Of a DNA stretch of 64,000 bases, positions 8,672-17,291 are shown in pieces (the first letter of the stretch is position 1; each line of letters opens with the position of its first letter). The notes beneath the pieces were generated by a model. The model was not told the DNA's origin and did no database searches. It saw only the letters and a list, made by a program, of their open reading frames with translations. The position numbers and the translations under genes are program-made. The stretch is from Paenibacillus sp. LHD-38 (lineage in GTDB: Bacteria > Bacillota > Bacilli > Paenibacillales > Paenibacillaceae): positions 1 through 64,000 of the forward strand of contig NZ_JAVIFU010000026.1 of NCBI RefSeq assembly GCF_031157315.1. The letters are read 5' to 3'.

Positions 8672-8940
8672 TGGTGAATTTAATTAGAATACGAATTGAA
8701 TAAATACGCTTAACGCTGCGCATCCTTCATGAGCTGAATGCTGGTCTTAGCAAATTGACCCAAGGCCCTTGCTTGAGCAGCAGTCTTCCATGTTGTCTGT
8801 CACCCGTACTTCGGCCAGACTCCCCTACCTTGACATCCTGAAACAACCGAATTCATTTACACATGTTCACATGTTTATTTGATGTCCCGCTGGTTGTTTC
8901 CCTCATATACTTGTATTGAGTCCATTCTCTTCATCAGCAA
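8672..8940. other. Intergenic with a possible gene scrap
   Basis: On the minus strand about 28 codons (around 8708-8795) read TTWKTAAQARALGQFAKTSI and end at a TAA; this looks like the C-terminal end of a lost protein of unknown family. The rest is non-coding, with the downstream gene's terminator at the right end. Confidence 0.3.
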
Positions 8941-8941
8941 T

Positions 8942-8968
8942 AAAAAAAGCCACCTGGAAGGGTGGCTT
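8942..8968 (-). terminator. Terminator of the lipoprotein gene
   Basis: AAGCCACC pairs with GGTGGCTT; on the minus strand the stem is followed by T7 (8942-8948). It lies just after the stop of the 8973-9656 gene. Confidence 0.85.
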
Positions 8969-8972
8969 GCAT

Positions 8973-9656
8973 TCAAGAAGAGTGCAAAAGTAATTGCTTA
9001 TTGTATAATTCGCTATTCTCCCCAACCAAAACCCCAACCTTTTCTAAAGTCATGTATTCTATTTCCTTCTCTGTGGGGTATGTTTGCAACGAAACGAAAT
9101 TGATTTTACTTTCATCCATGTCTGCAATACGATTAACTACTATTTCATTACCTTCAATTTTTAATATCAAATCATAATTTCTAAAATCCTTTCTTTCTGG
9201 CATATCTCCAACATGATGCTCGGTAAAACTCTTTAAATCTATCCACGAAATAACAGAGCGATGGATACCTGAACCAAATGAATATGCATAAACTACATCC
9301 AAAGTTCCATCCTTATTGACATCGTAAGGCACAGCACTTGTTACACCAAAACCACCGAATCCAATACCTATATGAACAGCTTTCTGGTTTGTTACGATAA
9401 ATGTTTCCAAGCTTGAATTCTTAAAAAGCTGAAGCTTTGTTTTATCCCAAATATCAGAGGGAGTAATTTCAAGCAGGTCATTTTCCATATTACCCGAATG
9501 AGAAAAATCTTGAGTTGCTAAAATTAGTTTATTGGCTTCTTCAATTGATAACTTCTTTTTTGATTCCTCGATTGATTCCTTATTGGAATCACAAGCCGAA
9601 AATAGAAAGCATAAAGTCAGCATAATGAAGAATCCCATTAGCATCTTGTTGTTCAT
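8973..9656 (-). CDS. Lipoprotein with a calcium-loop-like repeat, unknown function
   Basis: 227 residues. The signal peptide ends in the lipobox FSAC (lipidated Cys22). The mature part contains DVNKDGTLDVVYAYSFGSG, which resembles the calcium loop of FG-GAP/VCBS or EF-hand-like repeats found in secreted proteins; only one such loop is clear. The start ATG follows GGAGGTG. Monocistronic, with its own terminator. Function not recognised. Confidence 0.75.
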   Translation of the reverse strand: MNNKMLMGFFIMLTLCFLFSACDSNKESIEESKKKLSIEEANKLILATQDFSHSGNMENDLLEITPSDIWDKTKLQLFKNSSLETFIVTNQKAVHIGIGFGGFGVTSAVPYDVNKDGTLDVVYAYSFGSGIHRSVISWIDLKSFTEHHVGDMPERKDFRNYDLILKIEGNEIVVNRIADMDESKINFVSLQTYPTEKEIEYMTLEKVGVLVGENSELYNKQLLLHSS

Positions 9657-9738
9657 TTAAATTTTCACCTCCGAAACATAAAATATTTGCTATGTAAAAT
9701 TTCATATGTTTCCCCCATCCGTTTACTACTGTTCTCCG

Positions 9739-10314
9739 TTAGCTCAAAATGGCATGAATTACAGTTACTTTATTCCACTTCCCCTTTAAATTCTTTTGTA
9801 CGATTCGTTTTTCATAAATCTCAGCACGATCCATGCATTCTGAAAAATAAGGTGTTGGCCTTATAATCATTTTGAGAACATCGTCTATTCCGCAAGGGGC
9901 AGTTAATATTACATTATCCTGATCGTCTAACTTAAGGCCTAAAGCTGTTGCTGTCTCTGGAAACTTAGAAATGGCATCCACTGAAGACAAATACGGCGGG
10001 ATGTTATTGACTAAGTGCATCCTTGCTTCATTTTTAACAGACCAAGGTATGTCTGGAATGATTTGTTTCAACTGCAATTCAAATTGTTTCTCAGCGTCTT
10101 CATTTTTATTTGAAGGATCAAAATAAATTACATCTACATCAGGTAATGGTGTTCGCACCGTGAATCCATGCAGGGTATCCCAGATTTTTGAACGCACAAA
10201 GCCTGCACAAACCCACCAATCAGGAAGTCGCAGCGATTTAGCAGCCTTGAGGATGTCCATCATCCATTCATCTGCATTAATAAGGCAAATAATATCCTCT
10301 CTACTATTAATCAA
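9739..10314 (-). CDS. Nucleotidyltransferase-fold protein (NTP_transf_6, DUF925)
   Basis: About 190 residues of the family defined by WWVCAGFVRSKIWDTLHG, with the acidic pair PDVDVIYFD that would bind metal and nucleotide. Members are predicted nucleotidyltransferases with unknown acceptors. The start is uncertain: a perfect AGGAGG lies 6 bases before a TTG at 10314, which I prefer; an ATG at 10320 directly abuts AGGAGG, and earlier TTG or ATG codons lack a site. No operon partner. Confidence 0.8.
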   Translation of the reverse strand: MINSREDIICLINADEWMMDILKAAKSLRLPDWWVCAGFVRSKIWDTLHGFTVRTPLPDVDVIYFDPSNKNEDAEKQFELQLKQIIPDIPWSVKNEARMHLVNNIPPYLSSVDAISKFPETATALGLKLDDQDNVILTAPCGIDDVLKMIIRPTPYFSECMDRAEIYEKRIVQKNLKGKWNKVTVIHAILS

Positions 10315-10441
10315 ATTCATCCTCCTCATATAAGAACATACCAATGATGTCCCTGTCTCAAACTTAATACTTATTCGGAAAAAGCGGCTAATTACCTTTT
10401 ATTATCCCTACGTTTTAATTAAGACTAAAATTGCGTCATTT

Positions 10442-10730
10442 ATGATCTCTTGTGGTAAGAAGGAGAACGGATTCACGAAGGGAAAACCAGCGATGGAGCA
10501 GTTACCGAAAGCACAGCTGAAGCAATTAAACGAAATGCTCACCAAGGAAAAAAAAGGAGCTAACGGCTCATTTTGAAAGCAATATCGATTCAAATAGCGA
10601 TCTAGACGATTCGCTTACAACTTCTACCGGAGAGTTGTCATCATACGATAAACATCCTGCCGATCTTGGAACCGAGACATTTGAGAAAAGCAGGGACATG
10701 GCCAGAGGCGGATGCTTGGAGCTCCGTTGA
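10442..10730 (+). pseudogene. yteA: YteA-like (TraR/DksA family) gene remnant, frameshifted
   Basis: The first frame gives MEQLPKAQLKQLNEMLTKEK; after a run of eight A (10548-10555) the next frame continues ELTAHFESNIDSN and STGELSSYDKHPADLGTETF, the hallmark of YteA-type sporulation-associated proteins. The frame stops at 10728-10730 before the C4 zinc finger expected at the C-terminus. So there is a frameshift and a 3' truncation. The frameshift alone could be a sequencing error at the homopolymer, but the missing zinc finger argues for a true remnant. Confidence 0.75.
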
Positions 10731-10757
10731 AGAATACGGAAATGCAAGCGATACAGT

Positions 10758-10788
10758 AAAACCCGATGCCAATTAGCATCGGGTTTTT
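10758..10788. terminator. Bidirectional terminator between convergent genes
   Basis: AACCCGATGC pairs with GCATCGGGTT, with T5 on the plus side and A4 on the other. It sits between the YteA remnant and the membrane gene ending at 10791. Confidence 0.85.
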
Positions 10789-10790
10789 CA

Positions 10791-11321
10791 TTACACCAGC
10801 AAGAAACGAATTAATCCCAAAATAGCGAAGCAAAACAGAATCGTACCCGCGCCAATACCCGTGATTGCACTATTTGCAACGCGTAGTTTTTTGGATAAAA
10901 ATAAGGAAAGCAATGCGACACCAACAAGGAGGATCCCTAAAATATTCAAACTTGGATCCTTAAACACATTTTTTAACCAGAAGAAATGAATGCCTACGAT
11001 AAAAACAATCCATGGAGCAATATAATCCTTTTGTTTAAGCTTAATTAATAGGATGGCACCAATTGCTGCTAAAAAGAATTCGATAAACACGAAAAACAAA
11101 TAACTTTTGAAAACGCTCGAATCCGAAAGCGCAGTAGCCTCCTCCCAATTATTCACACTTAAGTAGATGCCAATTAAACAGATGATTAGCGGAAGCGAAG
11201 AAGCCATTCCGATATATTTCCGCCAACTTTTCCTAGGATTCTCCTGCGCCCAGCCAAACCAACTAAAGCTAAAAAATCCGAAAATAGCAGCATACATCGC
11301 GTAATCCCTAATGTATTCCAT
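10791..11321 (-). CDS. Membrane protein of unknown function
   Basis: About 176 residues with five hydrophobic helices (for example LIICLIGIYLSV, FFVFIEFFLAAIGAILL, ILGILLVGVALLSLF and a final GAGTILFCFAILGLIRFLL). Short charged loops carry FGWAQENPRKSWRKY near the N-terminus. The start MEYIRDYAMY at 11321 is preferred, behind a G-rich site (GGGGG); the ORF stays open 15 codons further upstream. I recognise no family. Confidence 0.65.
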   Translation of the reverse strand: MEYIRDYAMYAAIFGFFSFSWFGWAQENPRKSWRKYIGMASSLPLIICLIGIYLSVNNWEEATALSDSSVFKSYLFFVFIEFFLAAIGAILLIKLKQKDYIAPWIVFIVGIHFFWLKNVFKDPSLNILGILLVGVALLSLFLSKKLRVANSAITGIGAGTILFCFAILGLIRFLLV

Positions 11322-11547
11322 TATGCCCCCAAATCCCCCATTTCCATCGCAGTCTGCTCCCTTCAATATTCCCGCATCCCAGCCGCTTCAATAAAATAGA
11401 AATACATCCATGATATATGACAAATGATATCAAATATTCCTTTCCTGCGGGCAAAAAAAGGAAACGGGCTCCATGTGCCAAGGCGAAGCAGGCTTGAATA
11501 TGCTATGAACAAGAAGCACGGCATAAGGCTTCAAAGGAGGAGTTACC

Positions 11548-12576
11548 TTGGACGTCTTGAAACAAAGTTATGAACAGCTCATCTTCCTCCAAGATCTCTC
11601 AATCGGTTTTAAAGCAATCATTGCCATACACAATACGAAACTCGGACCTGCCCTTGGCGGATGCCGGATGTGGCAATACGCCAGTGACGAAAGCGCTATT
11701 CTTGATGCGCTTAGGCTAGCTCAGGGAATGACTTATAAATCTGCCGTTTCGGGGCTTCCTTACGGGGGAGGCAAGGCGGTCATCATCAGCCATGCTGATC
11801 AAGGTCCGCGTGAAGTGCTGTTTCGCGCGCTGGGTCAAAAAATCCATGATTTGCAAGGCACCTATATTACAGGCATGGACCTGGGGACAACGGTCACCGA
11901 TATGGACTGGGTTCGTTTAGAAACCTCGTTCGTTACCGATACGACCGGATCACTCGGGGCTGTCAGCGAGCTTACTGCAAAAATGACGGCTTACGGGGTA
12001 TTTCTAGGAATCAAGGCGTCTCTCAAACGCGCGTATGGCAGCGAAACCGTCAAGAACAAAATCATTGCAGTTCAAGGTTTAGGGAAAGTAGGCTACCAGC
12101 TTTGTCGTTATTTGAAGCAGGCAGATGCTACGCTCGTCGTTACGGACATTAATCCCAAGCTGTTAAAAAAGGCTGTTGATGATTTTGGAGCAAGCCCGCG
12201 CAGGCCGCATGATATTATTTCCGCGCCATGCGATGTGTTTTCACCATGTGCATTAGGCGGCATATTAAACGATACTACGATCGGACAGCTTAACTGCAGC
12301 ATCATTGCAGGGGCCGCCAATAATCAATTAGCTGAAAGCCGACATGGCGAGATGATCCATGGTCTCGGTATTTTATACGCTCCCGATTATGTTATAAACG
12401 CTGGCGGCATTATCGTTACATCCGTAGAGCTGGGCGGTGGAGATGCTGTGGCAGCGCAAAAGGAAGTGGAGAAAATCAGCGATACGTTGACGTACGTGTT
12501 CAGCGAAGCAGACGCGCAAGGCATCTCGACTGCAGCAGCAGCCGATGGGGTGGCCGAGAAGCTGCTCGGGAACTGA
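11548..12576 (+). CDS. Leucine/valine/phenylalanine dehydrogenase family protein
   Basis: 342 residues of the Glu/Leu/Phe/Val dehydrogenase family, which catalyses NAD-dependent oxidative deamination of an amino acid to its 2-oxo acid. The substrate lysine in GMTYKSAVSGLPYGGGKA (Lys64) and catalytic Lys76 are present, and the nucleotide-binding loop is VQGLGKVG (about 175-182). Leucine dehydrogenases are slightly longer (about 360). The start is TTG at 11548 with AAGGAGG upstream. In Bacillales such enzymes serve branched-chain amino acid use or branched fatty-acid precursors. No bkd genes are adjacent, so the substrate is not settled. Confidence 0.88.
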   Translation: MDVLKQSYEQLIFLQDLSIGFKAIIAIHNTKLGPALGGCRMWQYASDESAILDALRLAQGMTYKSAVSGLPYGGGKAVIISHADQGPREVLFRALGQKIHDLQGTYITGMDLGTTVTDMDWVRLETSFVTDTTGSLGAVSELTAKMTAYGVFLGIKASLKRAYGSETVKNKIIAVQGLGKVGYQLCRYLKQADATLVVTDINPKLLKKAVDDFGASPRRPHDIISAPCDVFSPCALGGILNDTTIGQLNCSIIAGAANNQLAESRHGEMIHGLGILYAPDYVINAGGIIVTSVELGGGDAVAAQKEVEKISDTLTYVFSEADAQGISTAAAADGVAEKLLGN

Positions 12577-13037
12577 TCACATTCGAGTGTTCCTCTAGCT
12601 GCTGCTGCAATAGGATAATGCTACCATGAAAATCCGCAAAATTAAGAGCCCGACTCAGGTGTGGCTGTGGTGTCGAGCCCTATCTTTTTCATCCTTCATT
12701 ATCCGGTTGTAATCCCTTTGCTAATTAAGCCTACAAAGATTGTCTCACGATTTCTTCCAGCGGCGTCAGCGTGCCGATAAGCTTCTTTAAATCGGCAGAC
12801 GTCCGGTTTCCGGTTGTAGATGCCAAGCCTATTTAAGATGAATAACCCGGCTATCGTTTGCTAGATTTTAAATATATTAATACCGCGGCTGCTTATTTGA
12901 GGGACGGATTACATGGGCATATGGAGGACGCTGATCCTCGAGAATAACGGGCTGGAATCCTCCCGGTGGACCCTTGCGTTGATAAGTGAATAATAAGCAA
13001 GGGCAAGCATCGCTTTTTCTGCGGACAAGCTATATTG
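12577..13037. other. Intergenic region with gene scraps
   Basis: A minus-strand frame (about 12738-12838) reads SADLKKLIGTLTPLEEIVRQ and ends at TAG; it looks like the C-terminus of a lost protein. A short plus-strand frame near 12914-12991 ends NNGLESSRWTLALISE. An imperfect GCCCGAC/GTCGAGC hairpin with TCTTTTT near 12645-12690 could end the dehydrogenase transcript. No intact gene is seen. Confidence 0.35.
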
Positions 13038-13733
13038 CTATTGGTCTTCCTTAATGAATCGCGGGGATGCCTTTAATACCCATTCTGTGGTCCATTCAGC
13101 AAAAGCGACCGATCGGATATCAGCATAGCCGAGTGTTTCCAGCTCCTGAAGCAGCCAAGTCTCATCATGGCGGATTGCGGCAAGCCCTTCAGGCTGCGGA
13201 ACTCCATCTTCGACCAGGCTGCACGACATATGAACCGGATACGAATGGAGATCGAAATCGCTGCGCTGCACGGTATCGTACGCATGCTTTTTCAAAATGC
13301 TGAGTGCTCCATTCGTTTCATAGACAGCATAAGCCACCTCGCTGACCGAGAAAACATCGCGCTGCCGAAGCATCATACGCATCTCATCGAATGCAATGCT
13401 GTTGCGGCGCAGCGCGTCAAGATCAATTTCACCGCGGATAATCAGAAGTTCCGGTTTGCCTTCCAAGCTTCTGCGAAAGGGCTTGCTGAGTTCCATTATT
13501 TTTTCGAATAGATACGAAAGACCCGCCCAAAACGCCAGAGCGAAAATGAGCTTCCAGAACGAAACCTGCCCATCGTAAATCGTATTTCCAACAAGCTCGC
13601 TCAATACTAGAGCAGATATAAAATCAAAAGGCGAAAGCTGAGAAATCTCTCTTTTGCCAAGCAGGCGCGTCAAGCACCAGAGTCCGGCATAAGCGATAAA
13701 CAGCTTGATTACTATGGGCAAGTATTCCTCCAT
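13038..13733 (-). CDS. DUF421 (YetF-like) membrane protein
   Basis: 231 residues. Three N-terminal transmembrane helices (about 5-80; LTRLLGKREISQLSPFDFI is the family hallmark) are followed by a cytosolic mixed alpha/beta domain with FDEMRMMLRQRDVFSVSEVAYAV split across its core. YetF/YrbG-type proteins are common in spore formers and their function is poorly known. Divergent from the small spore-protein gene at 14023. Confidence 0.88.
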   Translation of the reverse strand: MEEYLPIVIKLFIAYAGLWCLTRLLGKREISQLSPFDFISALVLSELVGNTIYDGQVSFWKLIFALAFWAGLSYLFEKIMELSKPFRRSLEGKPELLIIRGEIDLDALRRNSIAFDEMRMMLRQRDVFSVSEVAYAVYETNGALSILKKHAYDTVQRSDFDLHSYPVHMSCSLVEDGVPQPEGLAAIRHDETWLLQELETLGYADIRSVAFAEWTTEWVLKASPRFIKEDQ

Positions 13734-13817
13734 TTCTGTTCCTTCTTCCGCGTTTTATCATTTAATACCCTTCTTTTGAACAATGTTAACTTTGTTTAGT
13801 CATTTCTAATAGAAACG

Positions 13818-13917
13818 CAAGCGTAAACGGCTGCAGCCGTCCTTTGGCGGCAATAGCTCGTTTCGCGGAGATATATAAGCACTTTCATAAGTGAAAACTT
13901 ATAAATTCTTATATATT
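13818..13917. repeat. ~100 bp dispersed repeat, copy 1
   Basis: Nearly identical to 25668-25768. It starts CAAGCGTAAACGGCTG, holds the perfect palindrome CGGCTGCAGCCG, the block CGTTTCGCGGAGATATATAA and ends in TTATAAATTCTTATATAT. ATATATAAG and CTTATATAT can pair around an inner CACTT/AAGTG hairpin. Located about 105 bp before the 14023 gene. Confidence 0.8.
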
Positions 13918-14022
13918 AAAAAAAGGCTCTTGTAACTCCTGAAAGTGCCGATGCATATAAAACTAGCTGCTCATATAAATAGAGGAACCAGTCTTTTACT
14001 ATGAAGGGGCGCTGAGGCATCT

Positions 14023-14337
14023 ATGGGCTGCTGCATCGGACGGATTACAATCGTAAATAACCAAGGCACTATTATATTTGGTAATGTCAAATCCATAGAA
14101 GTCAATACGACTTCTTCATCTCAAAGTGATTCATCCGGTTCATCAAGCTCATCGAGCACCGCGGCTGCCGACACAGGTTCCGATGCGGCCGGAGCTGCCG
14201 GGGATGCTGCCGAAGCTGCTGCGTTAAATAATAAACGGTCAAAAAATCGGAACCAAAACAAACGGAGTCATTCCGCGGTCGAAGACTATCGGTATTTTAA
14301 TCGCAGAAAGCGCAGACGTAAGCGTAGGCGTTCTTAA
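14023..14337 (+). CDS. Small GerPA/GerPF-like spore protein with Ser-rich and basic tails
   Basis: 104 residues. The N-terminus GRITIVNNQGTIIFGNVKSI resembles the GerPA/GerPF family, spore coat-associated proteins that help germinants reach their receptors. It then runs into a Ser/Ala/Gly-rich low-complexity region (about 30-68) and ends in a very basic segment (FNRRKRRRKRRRS). Such tails are not usual in GerPA proteins. The basic end could bind acidic coat polymers or DNA, which is speculation. ATG at 14023 with AGGGGCG upstream. Transcription ends at a shared terminator. Confidence 0.55.
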   Translation: MGCCIGRITIVNNQGTIIFGNVKSIEVNTTSSSQSDSSGSSSSSSTAAADTGSDAAGAAGDAAEAAALNNKRSKNRNQNKRSHSAVEDYRYFNRRKRRRKRRRS

Positions 14338-14382
14338 TTGGCACGGGTACGGCAGCACAGCGTTTAGAACACCTTCCGATAT

Positions 14383-14428
14383 AAAAAGGAGCTCCCTTGG
14401 CGATTGTGCCAAGGAAGCTCCTTTTTTT
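14383..14428. terminator. Bidirectional terminator
   Basis: AAAAAGGAGCT with CCTTGGC pairs with GCCAAGG and AGCTCCTTTTTTT. It ends the 14023 gene and, on the other strand, the HTH gene whose stop overlaps it. Confidence 0.9.
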
Positions 14429-14643
14429 CAAGTGATTGCATGCAGCTCATACAAGCTGTTGACATTACACCCCACCGTATCGGCTATGGCTATCGCAGCC
14501 TTTAGCGGCATAATGCGCTTGTTGTCGATATAGTCGACAATTCGCTCAGGCCTAATGCGGAGTGTCGCCGCAAGCTGCTCCTTCGACATCCCGCATTCCG
14601 CCAAGCGCTGCTCAAGCAAGCAGCTGCCAAGCTCAATTCTCAT
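14428..14643 (-). CDS. Small XRE-type helix-turn-helix protein
   Basis: 71 residues, essentially one Cro/CI-type DNA-binding domain. The helix-turn-helix is MSKEQLAATLRIRPERIVDY, and KRIMPLKAAIAIADTVGCNV is the typical family tail. ATG at 14643 follows GGAGGGTG. No phage or toxin genes are adjacent, so it is probably a stand-alone regulator. Target unknown. Confidence 0.85.
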   Translation of the reverse strand: MRIELGSCLLEQRLAECGMSKEQLAATLRIRPERIVDYIDNKRIMPLKAAIAIADTVGCNVNSLYELHAIT

Positions 14644-14811
14644 CGGATGGCACCCTCCATTAATTGGACGTACAAATCCAGTTTAACCAAGCGTGCCTCT
14701 CTATACCCTCTGTTCGAAGCTCGAACTCCACCGCTGAACAATCTGCCCGACTAACACCATTCCTGCTCTCGTTCCTCCAGCAGCGTATAAATCGGACTCG
14801 TATCTATTCGA

Positions 14812-16146
14812 TTAGCTGTTTACTTTCTCTTTTTCTTTGGTATAGCGGTTAGTCGGAATCCGCAAGCCTAAATTGCCGCGCAGTGTATCGGATTCATAAT
14901 CGGTACGATAAATTCCGCGTTCCTGTAGGATCGGAACGACCAACCCAACAAAATCGTTCAAGCCGCTTGGAATGGATGAATGAATAATGAAGCCGTCCGC
15001 AGCGCCTTCTTCATGCCACTGCTGAATGAGATCGGCCACCTTCTCCGGCGTGCCAACAAACTGTCCGCGCGGCGTAGCGGATTGAAGCGCAACTTGGCGA
15101 AGCGTCAAATTTTGTTCCTTGGCTGTTTTTTTAATTTTATCCGTGCCGCTGCGGAAGCTGTTATGTCCAAGGTCCCCAAGCTCAGGGAAAGGCTCATCAA
15201 GCGGATATTGCGAGAAATCATGGTGTTCGAAGAAACGTCCCAAATAGTTCAGCGCATTCTCGATCGTAACAAGCCCGGCAAGCTCTTGATACTTACGCTC
15301 AGCTTCCTCTTCCGTCCGTCCGATAATCGGCCCAATGCCCGGAAGAATGACAATATCGTCAGCCGAACGGCCTTCCGCAACCGCGCGGTCCTTCACGTCC
15401 TTGTAAAAAGCTTTCGCATCCTCGATGTTCTCATGACCAGTGAAGACCGCATCTGCTGCTTTACCTGCCAGCTTCTTACCGCTCTCTGAGGAGCCCGCTT
15501 GGAAAATAACCGGATGCCCTTGCTTCGAACGCGCGATATTAAGCGGACCTTGCACAGAGAAATACTCGCCTTTATGGTCAAGACGGTGCAGCTTGGAAGG
15601 ATCGAAGAATACGCCCGACTCTTTGTCTCTTACAAAAGCATCGTCCTCCCATGAATCCCATAATCCGCGCGTAACCTCAAGGTACTCTTCCGCAATTTTA
15701 TAGCGCTCGTCATGCGTAGGATGATCCGTTTTGCTGAAATTGCTTGCCGAGCCTTCAAGCGGAGACGTAACCACGTTCCAGCCTGCGCGGCCTCCGCTAA
15801 TGTGGTCAAGCGATCCAAACTGTCTGGCTACCGTAAACGGTTCGCTATAGGAGCTGGATAGCGTACCCACGAGACCTATTTTAGAGGTAACTGCAGCGAG
15901 CGCGGACAATATCGTAATCGGTTCAAAGCGATTTAAGAAATGAGGAATCGATTTTTCGTTAATGTATAGACCATCCGCAATAAAAACTAGATCAAACTTA
16001 CCCGCTTCCGCCTTTTGCGCCTGCTGGGTATAAAATTGAAAATTAACGCTCGCATCGGCCGGCACTTCCGGATGCCGCCATGCCGATACATTACCTCCTA
16101 CGCCATGGATCAATGCACCAAACTTAATTTGTTTGCGATTCGCCAT
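14812..16146 (-). CDS. ytnJ: FMN-dependent monooxygenase of the NtaA/SnaA/DszA family (YtnJ-like)
   Basis: 444 residues of the flavin monooxygenase family that uses FMNH2 and O2 to cleave C-N or C-S bonds. Family stretches include ADGLYINEKS, ISGGRAGWNVVTS, HKGEYFSVQGPLNIARS and GHPVIFQAGSSESGK. In B. subtilis the relatives YtnJ and YxeK act in breakdown of S-modified N-acetylcysteines (YxeK on N-acetyl-S-(2-succino)cysteine). The gene lies beside homologues of that pathway, which supports the same role here. ATG at 16146 has GGGAGGTAG upstream. A 560 bp repeat-filled gap separates it from the rest of the cluster, so it probably has its own promoter. Confidence 0.88.
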   Translation of the reverse strand: MANRKQIKFGALIHGVGGNVSAWRHPEVPADASVNFQFYTQQAQKAEAGKFDLVFIADGLYINEKSIPHFLNRFEPITILSALAAVTSKIGLVGTLSSSYSEPFTVARQFGSLDHISGGRAGWNVVTSPLEGSASNFSKTDHPTHDERYKIAEEYLEVTRGLWDSWEDDAFVRDKESGVFFDPSKLHRLDHKGEYFSVQGPLNIARSKQGHPVIFQAGSSESGKKLAGKAADAVFTGHENIEDAKAFYKDVKDRAVAEGRSADDIVILPGIGPIIGRTEEEAERKYQELAGLVTIENALNYLGRFFEHHDFSQYPLDEPFPELGDLGHNSFRSGTDKIKKTAKEQNLTLRQVALQSATPRGQFVGTPEKVADLIQQWHEEGAADGFIIHSSIPSGLNDFVGLVVPILQERGIYRTDYESDTLRGNLGLRIPTNRYTKEKEKVNS

Positions 16147-16223
16147 ATTAAACTACCTCCCGATTTATATTGGTTTGTTGCCCGACTTCTGCCAATACGT
16201 TTATCCCATTTCCCATTTCCCTT

Positions 16224-16272
16224 ATCTCATATCTCATATCTCGTATCTCGTATCTCATATCTCAAATCTCAA
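16224..16272. repeat. Heptamer tandem repeat (ATCTCAT)7
   Basis: Seven direct copies of a 7 bp unit, ATCTCAT with variants ATCTCGT and ATCTCAA, about 80 bp upstream of the monooxygenase start. Copy number may vary between strains. Confidence 0.85.
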
Positions 16273-16324
16273 AGCAGGTAGCTTAACTGAAGCAACGTCA
16301 CTCCAGCGTTTTGCCGACAGGCCT

Positions 16325-16513
16325 TATAGTGTACTTTCTGCAACAGAATCTACCACGAACCAAACCTAACGAGTCTACATTGCACTTTGTACAACAGAAT
16401 AAGCCTCCAAGCCTGCAGAACGGGCAGTTTACGGCATTTCTACTGCAAAAACTGCAATGTAGTCGGTCAAATGTTCTCCCTGTGAGGTTTCTGTTGTAAA
16501 AAGTACAATATAG
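16325..16513. repeat. Array of a ~25 bp repeat in two head-to-head pairs, locus A
   Basis: Units related to CTACATTGCACTTTGTACAA with CAGAA following: two in one orientation (16325-16348, 16375-16399) and two inverted (16436-16462, 16488-16513), spaced about 50 bp. Degenerate units continue to about 16740. The same arrangement occurs at 26791-26981. Spacers have no shared sequence. The gap 16147-16707 otherwise has no gene. Confidence 0.75.
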
Positions 16514-16707
16514 CCTGTTCGTCCCTCATCTCATTGAGGTTTCTGCCGCAATAACCAATTGAGGAACCTGCTGCAATAGCACCCTATAACCTATTTATGC
16601 GTTTGCCCTATGAGGGAGGCAGCTACTAAAACTCAGCTGCTTATTCTCCCATCCGTACGAGGCCCCTGCTGCAAACAATGCAGTAAAGCCTGCCGTGTGC
16701 TCCTCCG

Positions 16708-17244
16708 CTATTGGGCCTGCAGCAAAGGAGCTTCGTTCAACAAGAGCCGGTAGCTCTTCACGAGCGTTTCCCCGTTTTTCAAATCCTTATCAAACGCACG
16801 CTCAAAGCCAAGCCGCTCATACAGCCTAACGGCCGAATCCATCATATCCGAGGTGTGGAGATGCAGCGTAGCCGCGCCCCAATCTCTTGCCAGCTTAGCG
16901 CTGGCGCGAATAAGCTCGGTCGCAACGCCGTAGCCGCGCGCTTTCTTCGATACGGCAAGCAACCGGATGATCGGCGAATGAATATTCAGGTCGGGCAAGC
17001 CGTAAGCTGCTTCCGAGGAATCGAACAGGAACACACTCCCGACGACCTCCCCATTCAGCACCGCGACCAGCCGCGCCTTTGTAGCTGCGCCATCAACAGC
17101 CGCAAGGATGCTTTCTTTATACTGTTTCCAGGCCGGCTCGGGCAGCTCCAGTTCATATTGCCCATAAGCATCGAGCAGCACCTCCCGGGTCGCCTCGTGA
17201 TCCGTCAGCTCGGCCCCCCGTATAACCACTGCATTTTCTGGCAT
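16708..17244 (-). CDS. GNAT N-acetyltransferase (YtmI/SnaA-like)
   Basis: 178 residues with a full GNAT fold. The acetyl-CoA motif is VSKKARGYGVATELIRASAK (about 98-117), followed by LHTSDMMDSAVRLYERLGF. In the equivalent B. subtilis operon YtmI (SnaA) acetylates S-modified cysteine such as 2-succinocysteine, the first step before flavin-dependent cleavage and deacetylation. The position at the end of this importer-monooxygenase-deacylase operon suggests the same role. ATG at 17244. Gap to the upstream DinB gene 47 bp. Confidence 0.8.
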   Translation of the reverse strand: MPENAVVIRGAELTDHEATREVLLDAYGQYELELPEPAWKQYKESILAAVDGAATKARLVAVLNGEVVGSVFLFDSSEAAYGLPDLNIHSPIIRLLAVSKKARGYGVATELIRASAKLARDWGAATLHLHTSDMMDSAVRLYERLGFERAFDKDLKNGETLVKSYRLLLNEAPLLQAQ

Positions 17245-17291
17245 GCATCTTCACCCGCTCTTTCTGAAAATAATAGCAGCCGCTTTACAGT

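Noticed and set aside
8700..8800. Possible small gene in the Rrf2-lipoprotein gap
   Set aside because: Only about 28 codons of a coding-like end, no start and no ribosome site; kept as a note in the intergenic entry.
16325..16740. Regularly spaced repeats that look like a small CRISPR array
   Set aside because: Units are imperfect, change orientation in the middle, have no leader and no cas genes nearby; spacer lengths vary.
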